Positions 52,810 to 64,000 of a stretch of 64,000 nucleotides of DNA are shown piece after piece. Origin of the DNA: Flavobacteriales bacterium (GTDB lineage: Bacteria; Bacteroidota; Bacteroidia; Flavobacteriales_F; PHOS-HE28); contig JAEUSV010000031.1 in assembly GCA_016788485.1 (NCBI GenBank), forward strand, positions 20,891-84,890. The letters run 5' to 3'. Position 1 is the first letter of the stretch, and the number at the start of each line of letters is the position of its first letter. The notes beneath the pieces are model-generated. The model made no database searches, was not told the origin of the DNA, and was given only the letters and a program-made list of their open reading frames with translations. The translations under genes were made by a program, and so were the position numbers.

Positions 52810-54240
52810 TCAGTGGATGCTGAGCTTCTTCTCGAGGTCCTCCAGGTAACCGCGGAACTGCTTGTCGGTCTCCTGCAGGTTGTTCACCGTGCGGCAGGCG
52901 TGGAGCACGGTGGCGTGGTCCTTGCCACCGCAGTGCGCCCCGATGCTCGCCAGCGAGCTCTTGGTCATCTTCTTCGCGAAGTACATCGCGATCTGGCGGG
53001 CCTGCACCACTTCGCGCTTGCGCGTCTTGCTCTTGAGCAGCTCGATCGGCAGGTCGAAGTAGTCGCACACCACCTTCTGGATGTAGTCGATCGACACCTC
53101 GCGGGCGGTGTTCTTCACGAACTTGTCGATCATCTGCTTGGCCAGGTCCAGGTTCACCGCGCGCTTGTTGAGCGAGCTCTGCGCGATGAGGCTGATCATG
53201 GCACCCTCCAGTTCACGGATGTTGGTGGTGATGCTGTAGGCCAGGTATTCCACCACTTCCTTGGGCAGTTCGATGCCCTCGGCGTACATCTTCTTCTCGA
53301 GGATCGCGATACGCGTCTCAAGACCAGGGGTCTGCAGGTCGGCGCTCAAGCCCCACTTGAAGCGGGAGAGGAGGCGCTGCTCCATGCCTTGCATCTCCAC
53401 CGGCGCCTTGTCGCTGGTGATCACGATCTGCTTGCCGGTCTGGTGCAGGTGATTGAAGATGTGGAAGAAGACGTCCTGCGTTTTCTCCTTGCCTGCAAGG
53501 AATTGAACATCGTCGATGATCAGCACGTCCATCATTTGATAGAACTGGCTGAAGTCGCCGACGGTGTTGTTCTTGACCGCCTCGATGAACTGTTGTGTGA
53601 ATTTCTCGGCGGGAACGTACAGGATGGTCTTGTCCGGATGGTTCTTCTTGATCTCGATGCCGATGGCGTGGGCCAGGTGGGTCTTGCCCAGGCCGACACC
53701 GCCGTAGATCAGGAGCGGGTTGAAGGCCGTGCCGCCCGGTTTCTGGGCCACGGCATAACCGGCGCTGCGTGCCAGGCGGTTGCAATCGCCCTCGATGAAG
53801 TTCTCGAACGAGTAGTTCGGGTTGAGGTGCGATTCCACCTTGATCTTGCGCAGACCGGGGATCACGAACGGGTTCTTGATCGGGCTGTTGGCCACATCGA
53901 TCGGCAGGCTCACGGCGGGGTTCTTCACCTCACGGGCATTGCTCGTGGGAACTTTCACCGTGTACGGGTTCGCGCTTTGGAACCCGTTCTCCATCACGAT
54001 GGAGTACTCCAGGCGCCCTTCGGCCCCCAGCTCCTTCTTGATGATCTTCTTCAGCAGCCCGATGTAGTGCTCCTCCAGCCATTCGTAGAAGAACTGCGAG
54101 GGCACCTGGATGGTCAGCACGTTGTCCACCAGCTTCGTGGCCCGGATCGGTTCGAACCAGGTCTTGAAGCTCTGTGGGCTCACGTTGTCCTTGATCACCT
54201 CCAGGCACCGTTCCCAGGTCTTCTCGTGGTCTCTCTTCAT
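52810..54240 (-). CDS. dnaA: Chromosomal replication initiator DnaA
   Basis: 476-residue AAA+ initiator. Domain I opens MKRDHEKTWERCLEVIKDNVSPQSFKTWFEP. Walker A is GGVGLGKTH (180-188). Walker B is LIIDDVQFLAGK. Sensor sequences include NIRELEGAMISL, and the DNA-binding signature is ASIGAHCGGKDHATVLHACRTV in domain IV. The start is clear. It is divergent from the thioesterase gene across a 395-bp region. A CATATTTG near-match to the -7 consensus lies at 54331-54338 on the minus strand. Confidence 0.97.
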   Translation of the reverse strand: MKRDHEKTWERCLEVIKDNVSPQSFKTWFEPIRATKLVDNVLTIQVPSQFFYEWLEEHYIGLLKKIIKKELGAEGRLEYSIVMENGFQSANPYTVKVPTSNAREVKNPAVSLPIDVANSPIKNPFVIPGLRKIKVESHLNPNYSFENFIEGDCNRLARSAGYAVAQKPGGTAFNPLLIYGGVGLGKTHLAHAIGIEIKKNHPDKTILYVPAEKFTQQFIEAVKNNTVGDFSQFYQMMDVLIIDDVQFLAGKEKTQDVFFHIFNHLHQTGKQIVITSDKAPVEMQGMEQRLLSRFKWGLSADLQTPGLETRIAILEKKMYAEGIELPKEVVEYLAYSITTNIRELEGAMISLIAQSSLNKRAVNLDLAKQMIDKFVKNTAREVSIDYIQKVVCDYFDLPIELLKSKTRKREVVQARQIAMYFAKKMTKSSLASIGAHCGGKDHATVLHACRTVNNLQETDKQFRGYLEDLEKKLSIH

Positions 54241-54635
54241 GGGCGGGGCGGGTGGTTAACGATTGGTCCGGCGTTCTGTGCGATCCTTCTGCATCCGTTG
54301 CTGCACAAGGGCTTCCGCGCAGAAGGGTCGCAAATATGGACCGAAGGAAGTGAAAAAAAAAGCGGAGGGGCACTTGACAGATCGGAAAATTTTTTCATCG
54401 CCGTAACATGCAGGTCACATCGCTGAAACCCTTGTCCGGCGCGGCCTTCAGCGCGTCCACCTTGTCCGCGCCGCACAGGCCGCACGCCCCCGCGCACACC
54501 CCCGGGCGGGATATGCCGAAGGATGTTGTCAACAGAACGTGCGGCGTGCGTCGCCCCCATGCCGTGAAGTTACGCCACCCGCACGCTGCCGCGCAAACCC
54601 GCGCCGTTCACGGCCGCAGGCTAACTTCCCCGGCG
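54241..54635. other. dnaA upstream intergenic region, possible origin area
   Basis: This 395-bp gap is the longest in the window. It holds A/T tracts in a GC-rich background (54352-54361 and 54386-54396). A long-loop hairpin in the dnaA leader pairs GATCCTTCTGC at 54282-54292 with 54319-54329, with one G-U. A palindrome TGTTGTCAACA lies at 54524-54534. I found no clear 9-base DnaA boxes (TTATCCACA or one-mismatch forms), so an origin here is unproven. TAACTTCC precedes the thioesterase start. Confidence 0.4.
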
Positions 54636-55043
54636 ATGTTCACCCACGAGACCACACTGCGCGTGCGCTACGGAGAGACCGACCGGATGGGCTATGTGTA
54701 TTACGGCACCTATCCGCTGTACTACGAGGTGGGACGCGTGGAGGCCCTGCGCTCGCTCGGCTTTCCGTACAAGGCGATCGAGGATGGTGGCGTGATGCTT
54801 CCCGTGCACGACATGCAGGTGAAGTACCACCGCCCCGCACGCTACGACGACCTGCTCACCGTGCGCACCACGATCACCGCGCTCCCCACCGTGCGCATCG
54901 CCTTCCGCTACGAGGTGCTCGATGTGAACGGCATGCTGCTCAACGAGGCCACCACCACCTTGGTGTTCGTCGACAAGGCCACTGGTCGCCCGCGGCCTGC
55001 ACTGAAGGAACTGGTGGAGGCCCTTGCGCCCTACTTCCCCTGA
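54636..55043 (+). CDS. Acyl-CoA thioesterase, 4-hydroxybenzoyl-CoA type hotdog fold
   Basis: 135 residues. The family start LRVRYGETDRMGYVYYGTYPLYYEVGRVEALRSLG contains the catalytic Asp16. The strands KYHRPARYDDLLTVRTTI and FRYEVLDVNGMLLNEATTTLVFVD complete a hotdog domain. It hydrolyses acyl-CoA or acyl-ACP; the substrate is unknown. Its 3' end overlaps the convergent YigZ gene by 13 bp. The frame is open upstream into the intergenic region, but the ATG at 54636 is fixed by the family N-terminus. Confidence 0.9.
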   Translation: MFTHETTLRVRYGETDRMGYVYYGTYPLYYEVGRVEALRSLGFPYKAIEDGGVMLPVHDMQVKYHRPARYDDLLTVRTTITALPTVRIAFRYEVLDVNGMLLNEATTTLVFVDKATGRPRPALKELVEALAPYFP

Positions 55044-55633
55044 TCGACCGTGATGCCGCGCAGCCGCCAGCGCGCGATGAACGCATCGGCGCTCCCCAAG
55101 GGAACTGCCAGGATGAGCGCGCATGGCTCTCCGTAGGTCGCGTGCACCACCGAGCCTCCACCGCGCGCGACCTCGTTGCGCAGCTCCTCCACCTGTGCAT
55201 AGGAGCAACGCAAATGCACATCACGCGTGATCACGCGCTCCACGATGGTGGCGTGCGCGAGCGCTTCCCTTGCGGCCTCGCCGTAGGCATGCACGAGACC
55301 GGCCTTGCCGAGCAGGGTTCCACCGAAGTAGCGCACCACCACCACGGCCGCGTAGGCGAGCTGCAGGGCCTGCAGCTGACGAAGGATGGGGCGGCCCGCT
55401 GTGCCGGCGGGTTCCCCCGCATCGTTCGCCCGGTAATGCTGTCCATCAGGCCCCAGGATCCACGCGTAGCACACGTGCCGCGAGGCATGGTGCTCCTTCG
55501 CGATCGCATCCGTGCGCTCCTTGAACGCGGACTCGTCCGCGATGGGGAAGGCCCACGCCAGGAAACGGCTGGCCTTCTCGCGGTACAGGCCCTCGCTCTC
55601 GCCTTGCAGCGTGCGGTAACGGTCGACCATCAT
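55031..55633 (-). CDS. YigZ/IMPACT family protein
   Basis: 200 residues. Visible: SEGLYREKASRFLAWAFPI, ASRHVCYAWILGPDGQHYRANDAGEPAGTAGRPIL and VVVVRYFGGTLLGKAGLVHAYG, the UPF0029/IMPACT signatures (DDGEPxGTAG and RYFGGxxLGxGGL; here NDAGEPAGTAG). The C-terminal DUF1949-like part follows. In eukaryotes IMPACT regulates Gcn2; the bacterial role is unclear. The start at 55633 overlaps the EamA stop in an ATGA arrangement, so translation is likely coupled. Confidence 0.9.
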   Translation of the reverse strand: MMVDRYRTLQGESEGLYREKASRFLAWAFPIADESAFKERTDAIAKEHHASRHVCYAWILGPDGQHYRANDAGEPAGTAGRPILRQLQALQLAYAAVVVVRYFGGTLLGKAGLVHAYGEAAREALAHATIVERVITRDVHLRCSYAQVEELRNEVARGGGSVVHATYGEPCALILAVPLGSADAFIARWRLRGITVDQGK

Positions 55634-56484
55634 GCCTGCGCGGACATGATGAGCAGCAGCGCGAGCACCGATGCGGCGATCCCCGCGAGGTGCACGGGAC
55701 GGGGACGCTCCTTGAACAACGCCATGCTCGCCACCGATCCGAAGAGGATCACGCCGATGTTCATCAGCGGGAACACGCTGCTGCTCGGTAGCCCGCTGTT
55801 GGCGAGCGCTTTCACCACGAAGTAGAGGCTGCCGTAGTTGACCGCGCCGAGCACCACCCCGCCGATCCACGTGCGCGGGTCGCTGAAGGCCTTCTGCTCG
55901 CGGCGCACGTATACCCACACGAGCCCGAGCACGCCCGCGAAGCCGAACACCACGGTGGGGAACACGGCTTCCGTTAGTGGTGTGGTGCGCGTGCGTTGGG
56001 TGACGTTGATGCCGATGTCGATGGCGGCGTTGCCGAAGAAGAGCAGCACGGGCAGCAGCCATGCGCTCCCACGTGCCCGGCCATCACCGCCCCAGGAGCT
56101 CAGCACCACGCCGACCAGGGCCAGCACGATGCCCGCCCAGCCCAGCGGCCCCTGGCGCTCCTTGAACACGAGCACGCTGAAGAGCACGGTGAGCACGAGG
56201 CTCATCTTGCTGGCGACCGTGGTGGGCGCTACGCCGGCGCGCTGCGCGGAGAAGCCGGTGAGGTAGAAGACGGAGATGAACAGGAAGCTCAGGAGCAACG
56301 AGGGCGTCCACAGCAGCGACAGGTCGCCCGCTGCCCAGGGGCGCGAGATCACCAGGCCGCACACGAAGGCGGTGGCGTAGTTCACCACGATGGCCGGCAG
56401 CAGCGGGATCGCGCGCAGCTCGAACACCTTGAAGAGCACGAAGAGCGTGGCCACGAAGAGCGCGGCGAGGATCACCAGGTCCAT
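55630..56484 (-). CDS. EamA/DMT-superfamily transporter
   Basis: 284-residue inner-membrane protein with about ten hydrophobic helices in two EamA halves. The first half ends FKERQGPLGWAGIVLALVGVVLSSW; the second contains FPLMNIGVILFGSVASMALFKERPRPVHLAGI, the repeated FKERxxxxxxxGI motif. DMT transporters move small metabolites; the substrate cannot be told. The stop overlaps the YigZ start (ATGA) and its own start overlaps the ribD end by 13 bp, so ribD, eamA and yigZ form a tight minus-strand operon. A flavin-related substrate is conceivable but only by context. Confidence 0.88.
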   Translation of the reverse strand: MDLVILAALFVATLFVLFKVFELRAIPLLPAIVVNYATAFVCGLVISRPWAAGDLSLLWTPSLLLSFLFISVFYLTGFSAQRAGVAPTTVASKMSLVLTVLFSVLVFKERQGPLGWAGIVLALVGVVLSSWGGDGRARGSAWLLPVLLFFGNAAIDIGINVTQRTRTTPLTEAVFPTVVFGFAGVLGLVWVYVRREQKAFSDPRTWIGGVVLGAVNYGSLYFVVKALANSGLPSSSVFPLMNIGVILFGSVASMALFKERPRPVHLAGIAASVLALLLIMSAQA

Positions 56485-57530
56485 GCAGGGTCGGGCGTGT
56501 GTCCGTTGAGGTGGAACGTGATGCGGTCGGGCCCGGAGGCCAGTTCACGCACCGGGGCATGCGGGACATCGGGAGCGGGTGTGCCCCGGCCGAACACCGG
56601 CGTTCCGGTGATCACACGGGCCTCGTCCCACAGACCGGCCCGCAGGAAATGACCGAGCAGTTCGGCTCCGCCCTCCACCAGCACGGAGCGCATGTTCCTG
56701 CGGTGCAGCTCGGCGAGCACCTGGGGAAGCACATCGGCCGTTGGGTCGAGCGCGCACTGCTCACCGCCGATGTCCTCGCGCGGCTTCGTCGTGAAGAGCA
56801 GGGTGGGCGCAGCGGCATCGAATATCCTTGAACCCCGCGGAGCCAGGCCGCCGCGGTCGATCACCACGCGAAGCGGCTGGCGACCCTCCACCAGGCGGAC
56901 GGTGAGCTGCGGGTCGTCGTTCACCACGGTGCGGCTGCCCACCAGGATCGCCTGTTCCTCGCTGCGCCAAAGGTGCACGCGCACATCGGTGGCCGGCGCA
57001 CTGATGCGTTGCACGCCCCGTTCCCCGCGGGGATGTCGGTCGAGGAAGCCGTCGGCCGAGCGCGCCCACTTGAGCACGATGTACGGGCGCTGCCGTTCCA
57101 CGCTGGTGAGGAAGCGGCGGTTCGTCCAGCGCGCCTCGCCCGCGCCAAGGCCCACGTCCACCTGCAGACCGGCCGCGCGCAGCTTCGCGATGCCGCGCCC
57201 GGCCACCTGTGGGAACGGGTCCTCGTGCGCCACCACCACCTGCTTCACCCCGCGCGCGATCAGCAGGTCGGCGCAGGGCGGTGTGCGACCATGGTGGGCG
57301 CAGGGCTCGAGGCTCACGAACATCACCGCATCCGCCGGAACGGGGCCATCCCCGAACGCGCGGAGGCATTCCACTTCGGCATGGGGCTGTCCGGCCGCAT
57401 GGTGCCAGCCTTCCGCCAGCACGCGGTCGCCCTGCACGAGCACCGCGCCCACCATGGGGTTCGGTGCTGCGCCGGCCGCCCCCAGGCGGGCCAGCTGCAG
57501 GCAGCGTTGCATCCAGTGCGTTCGGTCCAT
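56472..57530 (-). CDS. ribD: Bifunctional pyrimidine deaminase/reductase RibD
   Basis: 352 residues. The N-terminal zinc deaminase has PNPMVGAVLV, HAE (His50, Glu52) and PCAHHGRTPPC (Cys77, Cys86). The C-terminal reductase shows YIVLKWARSADGFLD, RISAPATDVRVHLWRSEEQAILVGSRTVVNDDPQLTVR and VLVEGGAELLGHFL. It catalyses two consecutive steps of riboflavin synthesis. The chosen ATG at 57530 (MDRTHWMQRCLQLA) matches the family; the frame is open further upstream against prmC. It is divergent from prmC, 57 bp apart. Confidence 0.95.
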   Translation of the reverse strand: MDRTHWMQRCLQLARLGAAGAAPNPMVGAVLVQGDRVLAEGWHHAAGQPHAEVECLRAFGDGPVPADAVMFVSLEPCAHHGRTPPCADLLIARGVKQVVVAHEDPFPQVAGRGIAKLRAAGLQVDVGLGAGEARWTNRRFLTSVERQRPYIVLKWARSADGFLDRHPRGERGVQRISAPATDVRVHLWRSEEQAILVGSRTVVNDDPQLTVRLVEGRQPLRVVIDRGGLAPRGSRIFDAAAPTLLFTTKPREDIGGEQCALDPTADVLPQVLAELHRRNMRSVLVEGGAELLGHFLRAGLWDEARVITGTPVFGRGTPAPDVPHAPVRELASGPDRITFHLNGHTPDPAWTW

Positions 57531-57563
57531 GCGGCGGGCTGCGAAGATGCGAAGCCCCGGGGC

Positions 57564-57571
57564 CATCTTTG
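57564..57571 (+). promoter_or_regulatory. Possible -7 element of prmC
   Basis: CATCTTTG, one mismatch from TAnnTTTG, 16 bases before the ATG at 57588. Confidence 0.4.
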
Positions 57572-57587
57572 CCCCGAAGGGCATTCC

Positions 57588-61052
<3,465 letters not shown>

Positions 61053-61085
61053 GCGAACTTCGCCGAAGCATTCGGCACAAGCAAC

Positions 61086-61979
61086 ATGGACGATCGTTTC
61101 CGCGGCCTCGGCGTGGCCCTTGTAACGCCCTTCCGCCCCAATGGCGCCATCGACTACGCAGGCCTGGAGAAGCTCATCGAGCACCAGATCGCCGGCGGTG
61201 TGGACTACGTGGTGAGCATGGGCACCACCGGTGAGAGCGTCACCCTCACCAAGGCCGAGAAGAAGGAGCTTCTGGCGCAGACCATCGGCTTCGTGCGCAA
61301 CCGGGTGCCCGTGGTGCTGGGCGTGGGCGGCAACAACACCGTGGAGGTGGTCGAGGCGCTCAACTCCTTCGACATGGACGGCGTGGACGCCATCCTCAGC
61401 GTGAGCCCCTACTACAACAAGCCCACGCAGGAAGGCATCTACCAGCACTACAAGGCCATCGCCCAGGTGGCCCTGCGGCCCATCATCCTGTACAACGTGC
61501 CCGGCCGCACCGGCAGCAACATGACCGCCGACACCACCTTGCGGCTGGCGAAGGACTTCAAGAACATCATCGCCATCAAGGAGGCCAGCGCCAACCTCGA
61601 CCAGATGGGCCGCATCCTGAAGCACAAGCCGAAGGACTTCATGCTCATCAGTGGCGACGACGGGCTCACCCTGCCCATCATCGCCCTGGGCGGCGTGGGC
61701 GTGATCAGCGTGGTGGGCAATGCGCTGCCGGAGGAGTTCAGCTTGCTGGTGAACGCCGCGCTCAAGGGCGACCTGGAGACGGCGCGCCGCGAGCACCTGC
61801 GCCTCATCGAGGTGATCGACCTGCTCTTCGCCGAGGGCAACCCCGGTGGCATCAAGCACGCGCTGAAGGTCCTCGGCATCTGCGGCGACACCATGCGCCT
61901 GCCGCTGGTGAACATCAGCGAGGCCACCGCCAACAAGCTCTACCATGCCCTGGCGGATGCGGAGGTGGTGAAGCTATAG
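61086..61979 (+). CDS. dapA: 4-hydroxy-tetrahydrodipicolinate synthase
   Basis: 297-residue TIM-barrel aldolase that condenses pyruvate with aspartate semialdehyde for lysine and diaminopimelate synthesis. Visible: MGTTGES (Thr48, Thr49), Tyr136 in LYNVPGRTG and the Schiff-base Lys165 in IIAIKEAS. SGDDGLTLPIIALGGVGVISV is the usual late motif. The start is clear. It closes the prmC-ligA-DUF6913-dapA run on the plus strand. Confidence 0.96.
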   Translation: MDDRFRGLGVALVTPFRPNGAIDYAGLEKLIEHQIAGGVDYVVSMGTTGESVTLTKAEKKELLAQTIGFVRNRVPVVLGVGGNNTVEVVEALNSFDMDGVDAILSVSPYYNKPTQEGIYQHYKAIAQVALRPIILYNVPGRTGSNMTADTTLRLAKDFKNIIAIKEASANLDQMGRILKHKPKDFMLISGDDGLTLPIIALGGVGVISVVGNALPEEFSLLVNAALKGDLETARREHLRLIEVIDLLFAEGNPGGIKHALKVLGICGDTMRLPLVNISEATANKLYHALADAEVVKL

Positions 61980-62010
61980 AGCATTGGCAAGGGTCAACTC
62001 GGGGCCAGGT

Positions 62011-62334
62011 ATGGTCGAAAGGAACAAGTACACTGATCAGATCCTGCGATACGCGGGGGAGAGAGAGCCAGGTATCGACGCGAACGCTCCGGTGTTGTCC
62101 TTTACTGCCTTGCCTTGGAGCGAAGAGCTGATGGAACGTGTTCTTCAATTCTTGGCCGCAGCTGATTTCGCGGAAGTACGATCACTAAGTTCGGACAAGC
62201 CTGCATCAACGACCGGGTGCCGTGAGGACCTGAACCTGCTTGAGGTGATCGACCGTTATGGCAATGTTCGTTGGATCGTAGTCAATGATAGCGATGAGTT
62301 GTGGCAGGACCCTGAGGTGCTCGTAGTTGTGTAA
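62011..62334 (+). CDS. Small orphan cytosolic protein, AT-richer than its neighbours
   Basis: 107 residues (MVERNKYTDQILRYAGERE...). No signal peptide, membrane segment or known motif. The C-terminal part is strongly patterned (LLEVIDRYGNVRWIVVNDSDELWQDPEVLVVV). Codon use is visibly less GC-biased than in neighbouring genes (many A/T third positions), which suggests recent acquisition or weak selection. A TTG 27 bp upstream is in frame; the ATG at 62011 is used. It sits alone between dapA and the exonuclease gene. An immunity or toxin-related role is conceivable but unsupported. Confidence 0.55.
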   Translation: MVERNKYTDQILRYAGEREPGIDANAPVLSFTALPWSEELMERVLQFLAAADFAEVRSLSSDKPASTTGCREDLNLLEVIDRYGNVRWIVVNDSDELWQDPEVLVVV

Positions 62335-62352
62335 CGTTCGACAATTGAACCC

Positions 62353-62958
62353 ATGGACTTCCTCGCCCTCGACTTCGAGACGGCCACGCCGCAGCCCGAC
62401 AGTCCGTGCGAGCTGGGCATCGCGGTGGTGCGGGGCGGGGTGGTGCGCGAGGTGCGCAACTGGCTCATCAAGCCGCGGCAGTGGCCCTACTTCAGCCCGT
62501 TCAACGTGGCGGTGCACGGCATCAGGCCCGAGGAGGTGGCGGACGCACCGCGTTGGGAGGCCGTGTGGGAGGAGGCCCTTCCGCTGCTCCACGGGAACAC
62601 TGTGGTGGCGCACAACGCCGCCTTCGACATGGGCGTGATCCGGGCCACCCTGGCCAGCCACGGCCTGCCGCACCCCACCTTCCAGTACTTCTGCAGCGTG
62701 AGCATGGCGCGTCGCGTGTGGCCCGGCCGCACCTCGTACAACCTGAAGGCCCTCTGCGATGCGCACGACATCCCGCTGAAGCACCACCGTGCCGGCAACG
62801 ACGCCGAGGCCACGGCCGAACTGGTGCTCCGCGCGGCCGAGCGCTTCCCCAGCATCACCGCGTTCCTCTCGAAGGCCCAGGTGAAGGTGGGCGCCTTCTA
62901 CCCGAAGGGCCATCGCACACCCGGCGGAAAGGTCACGGCCGTGGAGGCCTGGCGCTGA
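62353..62958 (+). CDS. DnaQ-like 3'-5' exonuclease
   Basis: 201 residues. The Exo I motif is LALDFET (Asp7, Glu9), Exo II VVAHNAAFDMGVIRA, Exo III HRAGNDAEATAEL. This DEDDh set marks an RNase T/DNA polymerase III epsilon-type nuclease. The basic tail (AFYPKGHRTPGGKVTAVEAWR) may bind nucleic acid. In Bacteroidota such stand-alone exonucleases are common. It starts 18 bp after the orphan and is convergent with the serine hydrolase, one base between stops. Confidence 0.9.
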   Translation: MDFLALDFETATPQPDSPCELGIAVVRGGVVREVRNWLIKPRQWPYFSPFNVAVHGIRPEEVADAPRWEAVWEEALPLLHGNTVVAHNAAFDMGVIRATLASHGLPHPTFQYFCSVSMARRVWPGRTSYNLKALCDAHDIPLKHHRAGNDAEATAELVLRAAERFPSITAFLSKAQVKVGAFYPKGHRTPGGKVTAVEAWR

Positions 62959-62959
62959 G

Positions 62960-64000
62960 CTACTGCTTCACGAAACGCAGGGCCGTGGCGGCTTCGCCGC
63001 GGAGCCGCAGGGTGTAGAGCCCCGCGTGGAGGCCGGACAGGTCGAGGCCCGCACCGGTCCAGCGCACGGGCACCGCTCGACCGGCGGCATCGCGGAGCTC
63101 AACGTCGTTCGCGCTCGAACCCGCCGGCAGTTGGACCGTGAGCACATCGCTGGCCGGGTTGGGGAACACCTTCAGGCCTTCGGTCGCATCGGACTCGTTC
63201 ACGGCCGTGGTGCACGGGAGCTGTTCGATGAGCTGCCAGATCTCGTTGTTGAAGATGGTGGCCACGGAGAGCGAGCCGTAGGCCTCGTTGCCCATGCGCA
63301 CCACCACCATGTTGCGGCTTGGCACCACGTTGAGCAGCTGGTCGTTCTTCCCCAACCCGCTGATCATGTCAGGAGGGGCGTCGGGCATGAGCATGCCTGG
63401 GAACACGAACTGGAGATCGGGCACCATGAAGCTCGGCTGGCCGTTCAACCACCACAGGTAACCGTAGCTGTCGTTGAGGTTCTGCGAGGGCGTGGTCATC
63501 GCCGTGAAGAAGGCCGTGTCGTGCAGGATGGTGTCGTTGGCCCATACCCCCCGGTTCAGCGCCAGCAGGCCGTAACGCGCCATGCTGCGGGCCCGGCTGT
63601 AGTACACGTTGTTGTACGGGGAGCCACCGGGGAACCAGAACCCGTCCATGCCCACCTTGTTGCGGATCCGCGTGTTGAAGTAGTTGCTGAAGGTGGTGCC
63701 GGCGGCATTGGCGATCACCTCGTCCAGCAGGGTGTACGGCGCGTTGTGGTAGGCCCAGCGTGTGCCGGCGTCGGCCAGGTATTGCAGGCAGGCCGGGTCC
63801 GTGCAGTTGTCGTCCGGCACCCCGTCGTCCAGGCCCGAGGTCATCGTCAGCTGGTCCCGCACCGTGATCTGCGCCTCCTGCTGGGGCGTGCAGCTCGTCC
63901 ACCCCGCGCCCAGGTAAGTGCTGCTCGGCAGGGCGATGTCCAGCAGCCCTTCCTCCTGCGCGATGCCCGTGAGCATGGCGGTGAGCGTCTTCCCGGCACT
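62960..64000 (-). CDS. Secreted class C beta-lactamase-fold serine hydrolase with T9SS domain (5' end outside)
   Basis: Partial at the window edge. Reading on through 64000 the first residues are SAGKTLTAML, so the catalytic SxxK motif sits right at the boundary. Next come ITVRDQLTMTSGLDD, then WAYHNAPYTLLDEVI with the YxN motif, then QPSFMVPDLQFVFPGM. These are hallmarks of class C beta-lactamase-like esterases/peptidases. The C-terminus (LKVFPNPASDVLTVQLP...LYTLRLRGEAATALRFVKQ) is a type A sorting domain, so the enzyme is exported to the surface or medium. Substrate unknown; antibiotic hydrolysis is not implied. An internal ATG at 63976 is not the real start. Confidence 0.85.
   Translation of the reverse strand, partial: SAGKTLTAMLTGIAQEEGLLDIALPSSTYLGAGWTSCTPQQEAQITVRDQLTMTSGLDDGVPDDNCTDPACLQYLADAGTRWAYHNAPYTLLDEVIANAAGTTFSNYFNTRIRNKVGMDGFWFPGGSPYNNVYYSRARSMARYGLLALNRGVWANDTILHDTAFFTAMTTPSQNLNDSYGYLWWLNGQPSFMVPDLQFVFPGMLMPDAPPDMISGLGKNDQLLNVVPSRNMVVVRMGNEAYGSLSVATIFNNEIWQLIEQLPCTTAVNESDATEGLKVFPNPASDVLTVQLPAGSSANDVELRDAAGRAVPVRWTGAGLDLSGLHAGLYTLRLRGEAATALRFVKQ

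Noticed and set aside
52804..54426. A 540-codon frame antisense to dnaA
   Set aside because: No domain, biased composition, complete overlap with dnaA.
54524..54534. TGTTGTCAACA as a DnaA box
   Set aside because: It contains TTGTCAACA, two mismatches from TTATCCACA, and occurs singly; not enough to call an origin.
56973..57587. Upstream extension of prmC over ribD
   Set aside because: It is antisense to ribD; prmC similarity begins only at 57588.

Overview
The window is about 64 kb of GC-rich chromosome (estimated by eye at around 65% G+C) from a member of the Bacteroidota, most likely a high-GC Flavobacteriales-type organism. The evidence is the type IX secretion (T9SS) C-terminal sorting domains on at least seven proteins, a PorP/SprF-family protein next to a giant SprB-like repeat adhesin, a GldI-like lipoprotein isomerase, and Bacteroidota-type -7 promoter elements (TAnnTTTG) close to many start codons. 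The gene order around dnaA (ribD, EamA, YigZ, thioesterase, dnaA, LMW phosphatase, RsmI-like methyltransferase) also matches what I recall from Flavobacteria. I see no rRNA, tRNA, CRISPR array, insertion sequence or prophage.

Layout. 1-9.2 kb: the tail of a DnaJ-like protein, OsmC, an exported hypothetical, the Kup potassium transporter, a papain-like exported protein, a small membrane protein, a LolA-type carrier, a SET-domain protein, an SpmA-SpmB fusion, an OmpA-type lipoprotein and a T9SS cargo. 9.3-14.7 kb: two exported proteins, a small membrane protein, the FtsK translocase and a lipoprotein. 14.8-18.6 kb: an arginine-themed run of arginase, CtlX-type hydrolase and arginyl-tRNA synthetase. 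18.6-25.2 kb: PorP/SprF and a 1837-residue T9SS adhesin with four repeats spaced exactly 717 bp apart. 25.3-31.4 kb: a secreted phosphodiesterase-fold protein, a T9SS beta-propeller-like protein, an alpha/beta hydrolase and a GH3 glycosidase. 31.5-39.9 kb: a STAS-like protein, ffh, a DinB/YfiT protein, two tandem paralogous T9SS proteins, folD and a short T9SS protein. 39.9-47.4 kb: an exported hypothetical translationally coupled to acs, a large exported protein, ribH, a TPR membrane protein, recF, a DUF721 protein and ndk. 47.5-51.6 kb: a lipoprotein, an exported hypothetical, an NrnA-type phosphoesterase, a GldI-like FKBP and a second FKBP lipoprotein. 51.6-62 kb: a housekeeping block around dnaA, followed by prmC, ligA, a DUF6913-like gene and dapA. 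62-64 kb: a small AT-richer orphan, a DnaQ-like exonuclease and a secreted serine hydrolase cut by the window edge.

Taken together this is a core chromosomal segment in which housekeeping genes (replication initiation and repair, translation, riboflavin, folate and lysine precursors, acetate activation) alternate with cell-surface genes whose products depend on T9SS. The strongest candidates for unusual biology are the adhesin with its partner gene, the tandem T9SS paralogues, and the many start codons lying only 4-10 nt from a -7 element, which suggests leaderless or near-leaderless transcripts. Residue numbers are counted from the starts chosen here; where the first in-frame start was TTG or lay upstream of a promoter element, I chose a later ATG or GTG.
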